Source of the DNA: Dermanyssus gallinae
Lineage: Eukaryota; Arthropoda; Arachnida; Mesostigmata; Dermanyssidae
Assembly (NCBI GenBank): GCA_003439945.1
Contig: QVRM01006824.1
Coordinates: forward strand, 372,001-436,000
Length of the DNA: 64,000 nt
Direction: 5' to 3'
A model generated the notes under the pieces. It saw only the letters and a program-made list of their open reading frames with translations, searched no databases and was not told where the DNA came from. This document shows positions 46,530 to 58,799 of this stretch, piece by piece. Position 1 is the first letter of the stretch. Each line of letters begins with the position of its first letter. The position numbers and the translations under genes are program-made.

Positions 46530-47130
46530 CAATGTTCCAAAAAACACGAAATTAAACAAAGTGCTGCCAGTGCCGAGTTAACACTGTTCCCAATGTGCGC
46601 AGTGAACGATGTTCCCCTGTAGTGAATCCAGAGACCCATGTATGGGAAAGAGTTTACCATGGCGGTAATGCGCGAGATGGTAGCAATGTTACGGTGAGCA
46701 ACAACGATGTCATCAGTATACATTACCACCACGCCATGTTGAAACTCTTGACGCACGTATTGAACGCACGCCGCTTCTTCCTTCGACCAACAGCGCGTCA
46801 TTGTCGAAACAACTACTCGCAGAAGAGCTACGCCTATGCCAATCTGTCTAAAACAGTTGATCATAAGATCGCGCGGAGCCTTGTCAAAAACCTTGGTGCA
46901 GTCAATAAAGACTGCCTCCTGGACGACACACTGCCCGCTCTACTTCGGATTGCAAAACGTGGATGGCGTCGCGAGTTCCCGTGCCCTTTTTGCTACATTT
47001 GCAATCCTTTCAATACTCAGCTTACAGAATATCTTCTTGAGCGTTCGCTCCGACGCCACTCCCCGGTAGAGATTTGGATCAGTTCTATCGTCGCCGTGTT
47101 TCCCCTTGGATAACAGAAAAAAGCCTATAT
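46530..47130 (-). pseudogene. LINE copy with internal deletion (same family as 10.3 kb)
   Basis: The minus strand gives YVRQEFQHGVVVMYTDDIVV then AHRNIATISRITAM, directly joined to VNSFPYMGLWIHYRGTSFTA. These are near-matches to YIRQEFQKATVVMYADDIVV, AHHDLGAIKRITSL and VNSFRYLGLRLHYTGTTFTA in the 10.3-kb copy. About 45 residues between them are missing. The catalytic motif is mutated to YTDD. Upstream, in other frames, GTRDAIHVLQSE-like and KAPRDL-like pieces reach about 47,000-47,130. The C-terminal Cys/His domain is not included. Confidence 0.85.
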
Positions 47131-47374
47131 GGCACCCAATGTTCGTAGTATTCGACCCGGTCTGGCATTTGTGCTTCTATGTCGGACAACAACATCAGCG
47201 TCACAAATTTTGTAATTTTACTTTTACTTCGAAACAAGGTTTCTCCGAGACCATCTTTTATTGGAAAAAAATATTTGCTTGAATGAGCTACATAATATAT
47301 CCTGCACTCCCGGTATACTTATTATAATCGCAACAATATAATATTTGTTGTGATTATAATAACTTTGGGTGGCC

Positions 47375-47785
47375 TTACGAGAATTGACCGTCAATTTCAA
47401 AATAGATCTCACCCACTGCAATGCACTTGTGCCACCTTGTTTCCCTTTCTTCGAACACTTTTTAAACGTGTCTTCCGGAGTTGAGTTGCCCCTGCGATTT
47501 TTTTCTTTATAGTCTCGAAACGTTGTCCTTTCAAACTTGCTTTTATATATAGTAAGAGTCGCATAGAGCTGAGCCCGGCGAAAATATATAAGTCGAATTT
47601 TTCATCGAGTAACCCGAACACAATTATGTTATGTGTACAGGCGCATTGTCGTGATGAAGGATCCAGTAGTTGTTTGCCTAGAGCTCAGGCCTCTTGCGTC
47701 GGACGTTTTCACGCAATATGTTTACAATTCGTGGAAGATAATTATCTCGCAGTCAATTAAGCAGTCAAAAAAAACCTTTGCATTG
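47375..47785 (-). pseudogene. Mariner (DD34D-like) transposase fossil
   Basis: Minus-strand blocks in shifted frames follow mariner order: VFFDCLIDCEIIIFHE (family: FFD..GIVH.E); LRENVRRKRPEL, stop, ANNYWILHHDNAPVH (second catalytic Asp in HHDNAP, about 47,650); then LYIKASLKGQRFETIKKK (family: FPKLK..LKG.RFE). The SPDL.P.D block between them is unrecognisable, so the last catalytic Asp is lost. No inverted repeats are visible at the edges. It is clearly different from the DD41D element at 12.5 kb. Confidence 0.75.
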
Positions 47786-47829
47786 GATCTGCTTCGTCTG
47801 CATTTATTCCATCGACTTTCTTCTTAGAA

Positions 47830-48540
47830 GCACCACTTGGAGGATTCTGCTTTGGTCTAGATATGTAAACCACAGCGCATTTCTTTAAAACCGTAGGAGT
47901 GGTGTCTCTCAGTGTACTCGTTTCTTTACTTCATACTCTCACCCTCAGAATCCGTAGTGCATTTAAACAGGATACGAAAGCCTACGACTTTTACTGTGGA
48001 GGTGCGGCTAGACCCATCGTTGACTGGAGCGTCGGTTGTCTCCTCTACATTGCCCTGCTTGCCTTTTTCGTGATTGGACCAAGTGCCCCGTGCTTCCTGC
48101 AGAACCTAGCAATGCAGTATTATATGATTCACGTCCTGCAGTCCACCCCAGGCAATGAACTTGCTCTAAGCTCGGTCACATCTAGGCATCCGCCCTTAAA
48201 TTGCGACTCCCTTCTTCTTGCTTGCAAATCCCATTGTAGCATATTTGACAGGATCAAGAGTCGGTCAAAATTGTCCGCTACACCCGGCTAACTCTCACGC
48301 GATCTTGGCCTGCCTTAATGCCACCCTCTTGTGCTCGCCGTTCGCAGTACCTTTAGGTTTTCTTATTGTTAATTTATATCGGATACTTTGGCGTCATAAA
48401 GTCAACTCCTTTTAATTTCGTTCGGCCTGTTAGTTGCAGTTGGTGGTCTTATTGGGTGCAAGCCTTAGATGGTTGCGGTTCATCTAGAGTGCCATCATTG
48501 ATACGGCTTCGTTCACCTTGTGGAGCTAAATGTCTACAAC
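47830..48540. other. No gene seen upstream of the R1-like insertion
   Basis: A 130-codon plus frame (47,899-48,291) includes a hydrophobic run (LLYIALLAFFVIG) but no family I know. The 3' end holds the insertion target of the R1-like element. Confidence 0.4.
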
Positions 48541-48542
48541 TA

Positions 48543-48574
48543 GACCCTGGTCACTGAACCTGGACCCTGGTCAC
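48543..48574 (+). repeat. Target-site repeats at the 5' edge of the R1-like element
   Basis: GACCCTGGTCAC occurs at 48,543-48,554 and again at 48,563-48,574, separated by eight bases. The same 12-mer follows the element's A tail at 51,535-51,546. One of the 5' copies is the target-site duplication; the other may be an ancestral repeat or a filler made during integration. Confidence 0.85.
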
Positions 48575-51534
48575 CCTGGTCAGCATGGGGTAGCCGAACC
48601 ACAACTAGACGGGCCCAAACTCTACAGGAGTGGATGGCTGAAAAAAGTCTAATGGTTCTTAATGACGGAAGGGTCCCCACCTTTTCCAGAGGAAGCCAGA
48701 CGGCCTTCATCGACCTAACAATGGTCAATGAGGCGGCCTTTCCACTGGTGGTAGAGTGGAGGGTGAGGGAGACGGAGGAGACCATGAGTGACCACAGATA
48801 CATCTGTTTCACCATCAATACCCCCGAGGTGGCCCTCGCCCCGCCCCCTAGTAAGAGATGGCAGATGCGGAAACTCGACGCCAAGATTCTAGTGGCTGAA
48901 ATAGACGAGGGTTGCAAACAACTGGGAGACACGATGGGGGATGAATATCAAATAATTAGCATACTCTCTACAGCATGCGAGAAAGCTGCTCCCTCACAAC
49001 ACCACGGGAGCCGCCACCCTCCTAATTACTGGTGGAACAAAGGGATCGCAGCTGCCCGCAGGGCTTGCATTAGGCTAAATAGGATTTTCACGAGAACACG
49101 CAGCTGGTTAACGCAAAGAAGACGACGGGTGGGATTTTACGGGGAGCGAGAGACCGCAAGAGCTGAATCCCAATTGACGGAGTACAAGGCTGCTCGATCG
49201 AGACTCCGAGGACTCATCGCCAAAAGTAAAGCCCGAGCGGAGAAAGAGCTGATAGACGTGGTGGAGAGCGACGTATGGGGCCTACCGTACCGAATAGTTA
49301 TGGCCAAACTCCGGAGACCTCCCCCGAAACTCCCCCCGGATGTGCTGCGGGAGACTGTAACCGGTCTTTTTCCGAAAACAAGGAGTTCTCGGTCACCCCG
49401 GAAGACATTCCGGAGGTGACGCTGGAGGAGGTCGAACAAGCCCGGAATCGGTTGGCAACCGGTAAAACGCCCGGCCTAGACGGAATTCCCCCAGAGGTAG
49501 CGAGGCTACTGGTCAAAAGGTGGCCTAAGGCTTTCCAAGACCTTGCCAACAAGCTTCTGAGAGAGGGGAGATTCTCGAGGCTGTGGAAAAGGGCAAGCCT
49601 GGTTCTGATCCCCAAACCCGGGAGGAAGACGGGGCCTTCGGCTTACCGGCCCATATGCCTCATTGACGCCATGGGTAAGCTCCTGGAGAACGTTATAGTC
49701 AAGAGACTAAACGACGAGATTCAGGAAAAGAACGCCCCATCAGATGCCCAGTACGGTTTCCGGAAGGGCAGATCCGCATTAGGGGCTCTAAAGAAGGTTC
49801 TGAAACGGGCGGGTGAGGAGACTATGAAGACCCCTAAAACAAGGGGATTCGTGCTCCTGATCCTCCTGGATGTCAAAAACGCATTCAACACAATGAATTG
49901 GAAAGTAATTGTGGAGGCGATGAAGAGGAAGGGCTTTTCCCTCTACCTCCGTCGAATGATTTCATCCTACCTGGATGACAGAGGCTTGGTTGCAGGGGGG
50001 CAGAAGTACGAGGTTACTGCCGGAGTCCCATAGGGCTCGTTTCTAGGACCCGTGCTCTGGAACATAGCTTACGACGGGGTGCTCGAGATTCGAGGTCTCC
50101 CGTATGGGGTGGAGACGTTGGCGTACGCCGATGACCTTGCACTCATGATAACGGCCAGGACCGAAAGAGCCCTGGAGAGCGCCGCCAATGAGGCCTTGTC
50201 AATAGTGTCCGAGTTGATGGAGTCCCATCACTTGAAACTGGCACCCGACAAGACGGAGGCGATGTACCTAACAGGCAGAAAGAGGACGACCGGCATTAAC
50301 CTCGTGATGGCGGGCCACCCGATAGAAATCAGAAAGAAGGTAAAGTACCTTGGGGTCATGCTAGACACTGGACTGACCGGATCGGCACACGTTAAGTACG
50401 TGGCCGAAAAGGCCCAAAGGGTCTCCCTGAACCTGGCGCGGATCATGCCTAGGGTCGGTGGGGTGGCTGAGGTGAAAAGAAGGCTCCTGGCCTCGGTGGC
50501 CGAATCAACGACGCTATACGCAGCCCCAGTCTGGGGGGACATGGCAATGCGGACGGCGAAAAATAGGGGGGCACTAAGGTCGACCCAACGAACGCTGGCA
50601 ATCAGGGTAAGCCGGGCGTATCGAACAGTCTCGACCGAAGCTCTCCTGGTCCTAGCCATAATGCTGCCATGGGACCCCCTAGTGGCTGAACGAAGTAAAA
50701 TGTATCTAGACGAAGGTCTGGATCTCACCAGGGCCAGGAGTGCCACCATATCGGCCTGGCATGAGAAATGGGCGCAGGTAAGACCCGGTGTGACCACAGG
50801 GAACTGGACCAAGAGTCTGATACCGGACCTCAGGGTATGGTATGACCGCCGACACGGGGAGCTTTCCTACTGGACGACTCAGGTTCTGACCGGACACGGC
50901 CAGTTCCAGAGCTACCTGTCAAAGATCAAGAAGGCCATCAGCGATATCTGCGTACTGTGCGACTCTGGAGAAACGGACAACGTAGAGCATACTGTTCTGC
51001 GGTGTGATGCTCTCAGGGAAGCACGGGACGCAGCACCAACCGCTGTGAGAGGCCGACCCATCAAGGAGGTGGCCTCCCATATGATGACTTCGACGGAGGC
51101 ATGGAGGGAGGCGACGAACTTGTTCGACGCTGTTCTGACACTCAAGACAGCCAAGGAAACGGCCAGGCGGGAGAGGTTTGAGCGGGTCTCTCGAGAGAGT
51201 GGTCGAGACGAGGAGCCGAGGGAGGGGGGAGGGGGTGGGGAGCAGCCAGACCCACATGGTCTCGACGCACCCTCACAGGACGGATTACAAAATGGCATCC
51301 CCCTATCCAACCGCAGGTAGACATGCGGGATGATAGTCAGGGATAGAGCTGATTGAAGGAGAACGGCAGAGACGCCTCTCCCACGGCTTCGATGTAATGC
51401 CAAAGTAATACCGAGCCTGCGGGGGTGGGGAGGAATCCGGGTTTAGTGGGTTTGCGAGTCTCACACTAGTCACGCAGGCTGCTAGTGGCGCATGTGCATC
51501 ATGCATTCCCGAAACCTCCCAGAACAAAAAAAAA
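48575..51534 (+). mobile_element. R1-like non-LTR retrotransposon, 5'-truncated, recent insertion
   Basis: The insertion starts after the target repeat at 48,574 and ends in a nine-A tail (51,526-51,534) followed by GACCCTGGTCAC, the target-site duplication. At about 2.96 kb it lacks ORF1, the 5' untranslated region and most of the endonuclease. A non-coding 3' tail of ~210 bases follows the ORF2 stop. The coding part holds one frameshift and one nonsense codon only, so it is far younger than the other LINE copies here. Confidence 0.92.
48634..51320 (+). pseudogene. R1-clade ORF2 (endonuclease C-terminus, RT, CCHC knuckle)
   Basis: Order of domains: the C-terminal end of an APE-type endonuclease (FIDLTMVN and the final SDHRYI motif, about 48,700-48,800); linker; RT with GKTPGLDGIPPE, ASLVLIPKPGRK, YRPICLIDAMGKLLE, QYGFRKGRS, LLILLDVKNAFN (catalytic Asp), GVP-stop-GS and YADDLALM (catalytic pair, about 50,124-50,147); thumb; then a CCHC knuckle CVLCDSGETDNVEHTVLRC (about 50,950-51,005) and a Gly-rich, charged tail to TAG at 51,318-51,320. 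YADDLA plus VPQGS...LW, with this C-terminal CCHC, is the R1-clade pattern. Defects: a frameshift near 49,360-49,390 and TAG at 50,031-50,033 in place of the Gln of VPQGS. All RT catalytic residues remain. It reverse-transcribes its own RNA at a nicked target in related elements; this copy cannot make a full protein. Confidence 0.92.
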
Positions 51535-51546
51535 GACCCTGGTCAC

Positions 51547-52600
51547 ACAAACAGGATGGGATCATTCATAGAGATACGTATATATAATTTTCAATGTATG
51601 CGACTTCGCCTGTTCAGCGTGTTAAAAGCACTTTCAATACTCACGAGATCCCTCGTTTTGGAAATGCTCGTAATCTCCCGACTCACCCGTTCCAGCACCC
51701 TCTTTAGGGCACCGAGAGAAATTTGTTGTTACGGAACCGTATTGAACGTCTGAGAAAGCCACTGATCCCTATTTACTCAATCTATCGACTAGAGTGATTT
51801 TAAGAATATTTCTCAAACTGACGAAAATACATATGGGCCGGTAAGTGACCTGCCTTAATATTGTGTTTATCAAAGAGAACAGGGCTGCCTTCATGCTTGC
51901 TTCTATAGCTCCGTCAAAGTCTGGGTGATCTATTTATTTTGCTTAACAAATGGATTGACTACTCTAGAGGATAAACCATCCAGGTAACCCTCTAAGCAGT
52001 GTTTTCTAACGTTCAGTTAATTTTATATACGTATGTTCTAATGTGCTTGACATACATACGTTTGGTTTTTTTGGAAAACATCGCAGTATAGACCATTATA
52101 GGCTCACATGGATTGCAACCTTCATATGTGGTGTCGCCTCTTGCGGTTTTCTTTGAGTTTATTTTAGTTGTAGGTCAAACGTAGTGACAAAGGTAGATGC
52201 CTTTTGTAAAAGTCACACAGCCAGCCTGCTCCTTTGTACTGAGCCTTTTTAGAGGATAGCATCGCGCATTAGTGCGTTATTAATGTAAAGAGGAACTGAC
52301 GGAGCGGATTAAGCACCCGTGAGGCGTTCACACTTGACGAGTGATTTCCTTTCTCGCTCGGTGTCGCCTTCTACACCCATCTCTGATTTTCGTGGCCTTG
52401 TGGGGGGATGTTTCTCTCCTTGCGCACTTGTTTTAATGATGCTGAGCGTCAGCATTCTTGTTTACAAGCGGACATCTGTGCTTGAAATGTGTCCCTTCGG
52501 AGTGTCGTGAAGGGTCAGCTTGCCACATACGTGTCGTTGTTCTGGTCGGCTACAACCATACGCCGACAGCGGGCGTCTACTCCACTGGGCATCTAGCCTC
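51547..52600. other. No gene seen
   Basis: Unique AT-rich sequence downstream of the R1-like insertion. Confidence 0.5.
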
Positions 52601-53340
52601 CCTCCAGTTGGCTAGCGAACCAGCGGACCAGATATCATTATTGCCATCATCATCGTCATCGTCGTCGTCATCATCGTCATCGGCTTTCAGTAACGCTTTC
52701 CATTCAATCTCTGCGTTTTATTGTTTCTTCGCTCTCTTCCGCCGACGAAATCACACAACAGAGCGGCTGGGGACTGACTGACGACTCTTCTGCCTCGCCT
52801 GTTCCACTGACGGACTGAGAGAGAGAGGGAGAGAAAGAGTGGTAAGGCTGATTCGCTGGCCTCCTGTTCGCGCGCAGAACGGCCGACACCGGGCGCCCAG
52901 ATGGGCGCTTCGCTAGTCGCGTGGCGCTAACACACCACCAGCCACCACGACCACCATCACCACCACCACCACTATCATCGTCATATCGTGATCCGACCGA
53001 GCGACCGACCGACCAACCGGCTGCTGATGATGATGGCAAGTGAGCCGTCGATAAACTGCTATTTTCCTTGAGCACAACTTAGCCATAATGTGACTTATTC
53101 GCGGGCAGTTGCGCTCCTGCTGCTGCCGTGGCGGGTGTGTGGTGTGTCGCTGTACTCTGCAGCGTACAGCTTGCACCAGCAGCAGCATATACCGTCCAGT
53201 CAAGCGTATGTAGAGATATATAAGACGACGAGTAGGATGTGACGATGTATGGCGGCGGCCGATGGGTGTTCGCGGCGGCGGCACCACCACCACCACGACC
53301 GTCTGTGATTTCGCTCTATGGAACCAGTGTGGCGGAAGAC
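52600..53340. repeat. Triplet/tetranucleotide island
   Basis: ATC/GTC triplets at about 52,635-52,682, GA tract near 52,818-52,836, CCA triplets near 52,935-52,975, GACC repeats near 53,000-53,018 and GGC/CAC triplets near 53,250-53,295. Only repeat-driven frames. Confidence 0.7.
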
Positions 53341-53499
53341 CACCTGCTAGTCATGGCTTTCATCGCGCACAGTGGATACACGAACCGGAGATTGAACTAG
53401 GAGTGATCAGCTTTTTTTCTCTGACTGGCATACATACTTCTAAATATAGCTTTGATTAGACTCAGATGGTGCTGCTTAAGTTACACGCACGCGCACCCA

Positions 53500-53519
53500 C
53501 ATATATGTATATATATACA

Positions 53520-53570
<51 letters not shown>
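53500..53570. repeat. (TA)n microsatellite at the 5' junction of a LINE copy
   Basis: About 70 bases, interrupted at the start and perfect TA in the second half, ending at the first base of LINE coding sequence. Confidence 0.95.
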
Positions 53571-53986
<416 letters not shown>

Positions 53987-55770
53987 GGGTGCGATTGCAA
54001 AGCAATTTGCATTATCGGCATAACCGGCCTTGTGGGAACACCACTTGTGACCTTGTGTAAAGTTCTCACAGGACAGGTTCAGTACGTGAAATGCCAAGCT
54101 ACGGAAGACACAGAGCGTTCATTCGGCTAAAAATGTTGCCTTTGTGGCCGACAGTGTGAAACTATATTCAGGAAACATCGCTTCGGCGACGTGCCCATTA
54201 ACTAGAACGTTTGCGCACCGTACTCGGGTCTTTTGCGTACCGCAACTGGGTGTATTCTGAGGTCGGATATAGCGATGTATCCACATTAAGTTCAGCTGAC
54301 ATAAGAGCTCAAGCCTAAGCGACATAAAGCGGCTAATAAAATTAGAAATAAAAAAATTTCCGACAAGACCCATTTTTATCTGTATTATTGTACGAGTAAA
54401 CAAATAAAACTATCGAATCAGAGCAACCGCGAAGCCTCACGTGATTCACGAGGAGTCGTTACATGTGCCATATGTGACAGTTTGGTGCGGCCTCTGGCCT
54501 TAAGGAATGATTATACATTTGCTCCATCATTCTAGTAACAGTTTGACTATGTACACACCAAATTGTCACTAGAATGATGCAAATCTCCTTTTCTTCTAAA
54601 ACTCATATTGTATTCTCCTGTTTGGGAACCTCATCTGGCGTATCTACGTTTCTACAGATTTTTGTTAGGCCAGCGATTCATCACTCTAAAGGCCATGGCC
54701 CGTTTTGAGTTAATAAACGATTGTTTGCTTGATGGACAGTGAGTTGGGTGCACGCAAACACAAATTGTGCTCACTTGTTTGGCCCTCAGTGATGCTCTCC
54801 CTCCAGGAGTGTGTACACTGTAAACAAAACATATAGGACTATGTATGACCCATTGTCCCACACGCCCCTTTATATAATACTAAGACGATTATGTGTTTGT
54901 GTTTACATCAGAACACGTTTATTTTGCGTAAACTCTTCAAACTGTGTACTTTGCCCACTTATCCTCCGGTAGGCTGGCCGCGACCAACATGTTTCCCTCA
55001 TTGCAATTTCTGACTCTCTGACTGTTGTCACGGCTGGCTAACAGTTATTATAATTTCCGTGTTATCTAGAAAAATGGTTTAGTGCGTGGTTACATTACAC
55101 CCCTCAGCGCAAAAGCAAGACCTTAACGAGTCCATGCGGCACAGGTTGCTGCACTAAGGTGGTAAGGCTTAAAATATTCGTGTTACTCTACCCATGACCC
55201 ATGGGTATTGCAACCTGTTACGTTTCAGTTTTCTATATTTGTGACGAATCGACGAAGCTCAAATAGATGGGTGTTTGCCTAGGACAATTTGTCAGCAAAA
55301 AATATCTGCTCTTCTCAAGACATTAATAATCGTACTACACTATTCATTCACAAGTCGCTTTTCACTTGTTATCTTTCCTAAGTGCGTCACGCCGGGAATA
55401 AGCCGCAAGTTATCTTGACGGAGCTGCCATCCGTTTCTGGTTCACTCGATGTGTCGCATTCGGCGAGATGAGGTAAACCTTACTCATAATGACTAAAAGG
55501 TGTGCAACAGCGACCATTGGTAGCGGTCGATTCTCTTTTCTTCCTCACCTTCTCCGCCATCTGTCCTGATTGTGGTGAGCGCCTCCCTGTTGCCCCTATT
55601 GAGGCGGTAACACCTCGAGGCACACCTGGTGTCCAAACACCTAATTTGCTAGAGTGTAGTGAATGAAGCTCCAGTTGCTTGACGCTAGAAGACAATCTGA
55701 TAATGTGTCCCGGCTATAGTTTACCACTTACCCGTAGTTGTAGAAGACCTGACGTCAATTCTCTCTCGAT
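53987..55770. other. No gene seen; one copy of a diverged coding-like repeat at 54,655-54,740
   Basis: 54,655-54,740 (plus frame RFITLKAMARFELIND) resembles 61,575-61,660 (RSITLKAVPRLERING). Otherwise unique AT-rich sequence. Confidence 0.45.
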
Positions 55771-56130
55771 TTGCTTAGCGGACTGACTGATGAACTGACT
55801 GATTGACTGACTGGGCCGAGATCCACAAAACAGAGCTGACAAAGCAGGATTAGCGCATGTTTATCGACATGTCGGTATGTATATCGCTGGCCGGTATGCT
55901 GCGGGTCAGGAGCCCTTTGTCAACAGCCTCCGTGGATATTTGTCCTCGCTGGGCTCGTCAACATAGCTGCTCGATTGTGAGTGACATGAAGCCAACGGCT
56001 GGCCCACAGCCCATCGCAGTCACCGCTAATGTCGTTGTTGCTGTCGCTGCTGCTGCTACTACTACTACTATTACTGTAGTTGCCGCTGTCGTTGTTGTTG
56101 TTTTCATTATCCGTCTGCATCAGGCCTTCA
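55770..56130. repeat. Simple-sequence island (CTGA, CTG/ACT, GTT)
   Basis: CTGA repeats near 55,780-55,812, GCT/ACT triplets near 56,045-56,070 and GTT triplets near 56,088-56,102. The opposite-strand frame is Asn/Ser homopolymer. Confidence 0.7.
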
Positions 56131-56336
56131 TCCAATCTCTTTCTTGAGTCGGCGGCTTAAAACAAGAGTTTAAAGTTGAAACTTGATCTGCTGAACTTTT
56201 AAAGATTGGATAGACCTCGACGTCTCGGCCTTGATCCGAACGCCGACGTTTCCTGTTACCTGCCCCAAATAGCCACCATCGGGATTATGGCTAAATGTAA
56301 TTTTGTGTGAAACACTATCTCCGTCTTGCTTGCCAC

Positions 56337-56339
<3 letters not shown>

Positions 56340-56375
<36 letters not shown>
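56340..56375. repeat. (TA)n microsatellite
   Basis: About 17 TA units. Confidence 0.95.
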
Positions 56376-56378
<3 letters not shown>

Positions 56379-56799
56379 TGATGCATGACAGCGTGCTATT
56401 GTTAGCTCTGCTTGACCCAACCTGTCACGACAAGATAAGGCAGCCGAAAGTCCACTTGTAGAAGGAAGAAAAGTGCATCACAATGACATTGCTTTTAATT
56501 TGAGAACCTGCAAATCCTGAACGTGGAATCTGCACTAAATCTGTATCCAACAGCAATAAGTGCACATTAAAGATAAGGTAAGCAACTTGCACAGGCATTT
56601 ATACTGTGCATGGTATTTTAACTATGACCGTAATTAAAATACGTACTATGTACAGACTATTCTTGTAATGTTTATTATTCTCGGGTCCAACGGATGCAAA
56701 CCTACCTGTTTATTATTGATTTACAAAGTAAACTCTAATAGGCTTTAAACCCTTTTCTTCTCTTTACTTAGTATCCATAGCTGAATTGCAAATCTCCAG
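56376..56799. other. No gene seen
   Basis: AT-rich unique sequence. Confidence 0.5.
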
Positions 56800-56966
56800 A
56801 AAGGTCGCCTCTGGAGGGACCGCCAGACATGCTGAGATATCTCGGGTTTCGTCAACAGTATTTTGTAGCACGGCCGCCCTTTCTTAGCGGTTTGATGGTT
56901 TCTCATATATTCTCAATGAGCATCGCTCAAAGAAAATTCAATCATTAACAGCGATCGAATAAACCA
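56800..56966 (-). repeat. tRNA-derived SINE, copy 3 (inverted, truncated)
   Basis: On the minus strand a degraded B-box region (GGTTTATTCGATCGCTGTT) leads into GAATTTTCTTTGAGCGATGC, identical to copy 1 over that core. Then come a diverged CATTGAGAATATATGA, GGCGGCCGTGCT, ACTGTTG and CGAAACCCGAG, in the same order as copy 1. The 3' CCTCCTTAAAAATATTT end is not recognisable. Confidence 0.75.
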
Positions 56967-57900
56967 CTTTATTGTAAGGGGCTATGGAAAGTTACTGGCT
57001 TACCTGTTATTTAAAGCAGAATTAGAAAATAGAGGAGCTACAATGCAAAACAGTTTTATTCATGTGACCAACTAGGAATGTATATCGCACATTTTTTTAC
57101 GTTTTAAACCTAAAAATAGCAATCATTAAAATAATAGCAACCCGTTTTACGTACCAGTCGAGTGTTTCATAGGTTAACGCGCGCAAACTATCCTCTACGA
57201 TACCCTGTATGTTTTCTTTTAACCCAAATTTCGTCACGAGGTAGCATAAATACAAACGAAAATGCCGTTATTAAGATTACACAATGATAACATAATACGT
57301 GTGCACTCTAGAACATTAACTTGAGTTGTTCAAATAACAAAAACACAATTTTAACCGTCTTTTTAGCTATTTCCGTTTAACTAGACGCTATTTCTTAACC
57401 AACCTGTCGTTACATCCTCCAGACATATCGTTAACATTTTCTGCAGGAAAAAGACTTGGTAATCGATTTTTTTATACCTATTGTATTCACAAAAAGGGGT
57501 ATTTAATATGAGTATAGTTTGCTATCAATACTAGAGATGATGACAACGACATGGAATTAACCCTGCTCATCTGTCCCGTTGATTTATTAATACGATTTAT
57601 TGCTGTTTGCTATCTCATGTCGGTGTCAGCAACGTCCCGTGTTTATGCCAAAGCGGTATTGTTAGGCTTAGCACTCTTTATTTACACCGTTTAATGTACA
57701 TTGTCTAGTACTGTCAAACAATAGCTGCGATGGAGAAAATCATCACTTGGGCCATCACATCAGCAAGACTGGTAAAGTCATTTAGGGAGAAGGCTCAATG
57801 AAGCATTCGCGACGTTTTTGAGCAGTTTGTTATCGTTTACCAGTATAGATGTGGCATCGAGACGACACGCGAGAAACATTGGCAGGTTACCCGGCTGCAC
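56967..57900. other. No gene seen
   Basis: AT-rich unique sequence. Confidence 0.5.
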
Positions 57901-58419
57901 AACGGCATCATCTGGGGTCAAAGGCATTCCGACTCGCTGAGTAGATGTCACGATGGCCCGTCCATAGTCAACAGGACACCCAGTGGAGCAACCACCCAGA
58001 GCACTGTTTTCTTGTTCCCTTTGTCGTCCATCTGCTAGGGTTAATTCCATTAAACAAGCCGATGAGCGTGAAGACGGCGATAACGACAACGATGAAGGCA
58101 AGTCGACTTCCCAGTCGTCTCCTGCTGGGAAGGCGTCGTTCGACAACGAGCCAGCACAGGTTTCAGGGAAGCGACGACCCCGCCGGCGGCGCTGGCGCTG
58201 GGGAGGGAACCGCGGAGCGAGCGCGAACCCCTCACGTGAACTCGAGCGAACGCTGATGGAGTTCGTGTACCTCCGGCCGACTAACCGACTGAGTACGCGT
58301 CGGTTCGATGCCGCCAGCGCGCCGCCCCTTCGCTCAGTGTAGACCGTCCTTCTTTTCGACCTTCTTCTCCTCTGTCTCCAGCTGACATTCGCCGCTAACA
58401 GACCAAACTCGCTATTCAT
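57778..58419 (-). other. 213-codon open frame in a GC-rich island, not called as a gene
   Basis: Starts with ATG at 58,419 and ends at 57,778. It is Arg/Ser-rich at the N-terminus (WRQRRRRSKRR, RQRRRRGRRF) and of ordinary composition in the second half (DDAVVQPGNLPMFLACRL). An opposite-strand frame covers the same bases. I recognise no domain and see no splice or promoter signal. Among the unassigned frames it has the least repeat-driven composition. Confidence 0.2.
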
Positions 58420-58561
58420 GCTAGCAGGTGCCCTTTACAGCCGCTGCCGCTGCTGCTCTAGTTGATTCGAATAGGATGTTTTTTTTGTCCTACCCTCCCC
58501 TTTATGTCATCTTTCGCACATATCAATGCCGCATTAGCTACTTGTTTCTCCTTCTTAACTT

Positions 58562-58563
<2 letters not shown>

Positions 58564-58610
<47 letters not shown>
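58564..58610. repeat. (TA)n microsatellite
   Basis: About 23 perfect TA units. Confidence 0.95.
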
Positions 58611-58613
<3 letters not shown>

Positions 58614-58799
58614 GTTTTGTGGACTTTACAATTATGTAGCTCGTTCACAATATTCTTAACGCGCTTGCCCTCCAAATAAAAGGCTATCACCATATGTCGC
58701 TTCTGGCATAATAAAACCTGCGTAGTTGCCATGAGATGACTGAGTTCAAGAGTAAAAGAGTTCGCTGATTCGTAAAAAAATCAGTTATTCAGATTGACG

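Noticed and set aside
47899..48291. 130-codon frame with a hydrophobic stretch as a host gene
   Set aside because: No recognisable family, no splice support, and surrounded by decayed transposons.
48575..51534. R1-like element as evidence for nearby rDNA
   Set aside because: The flanking target (GACCCTGGTCAC repeats) is not recognisable 28S sequence, and no rRNA is seen in the window.
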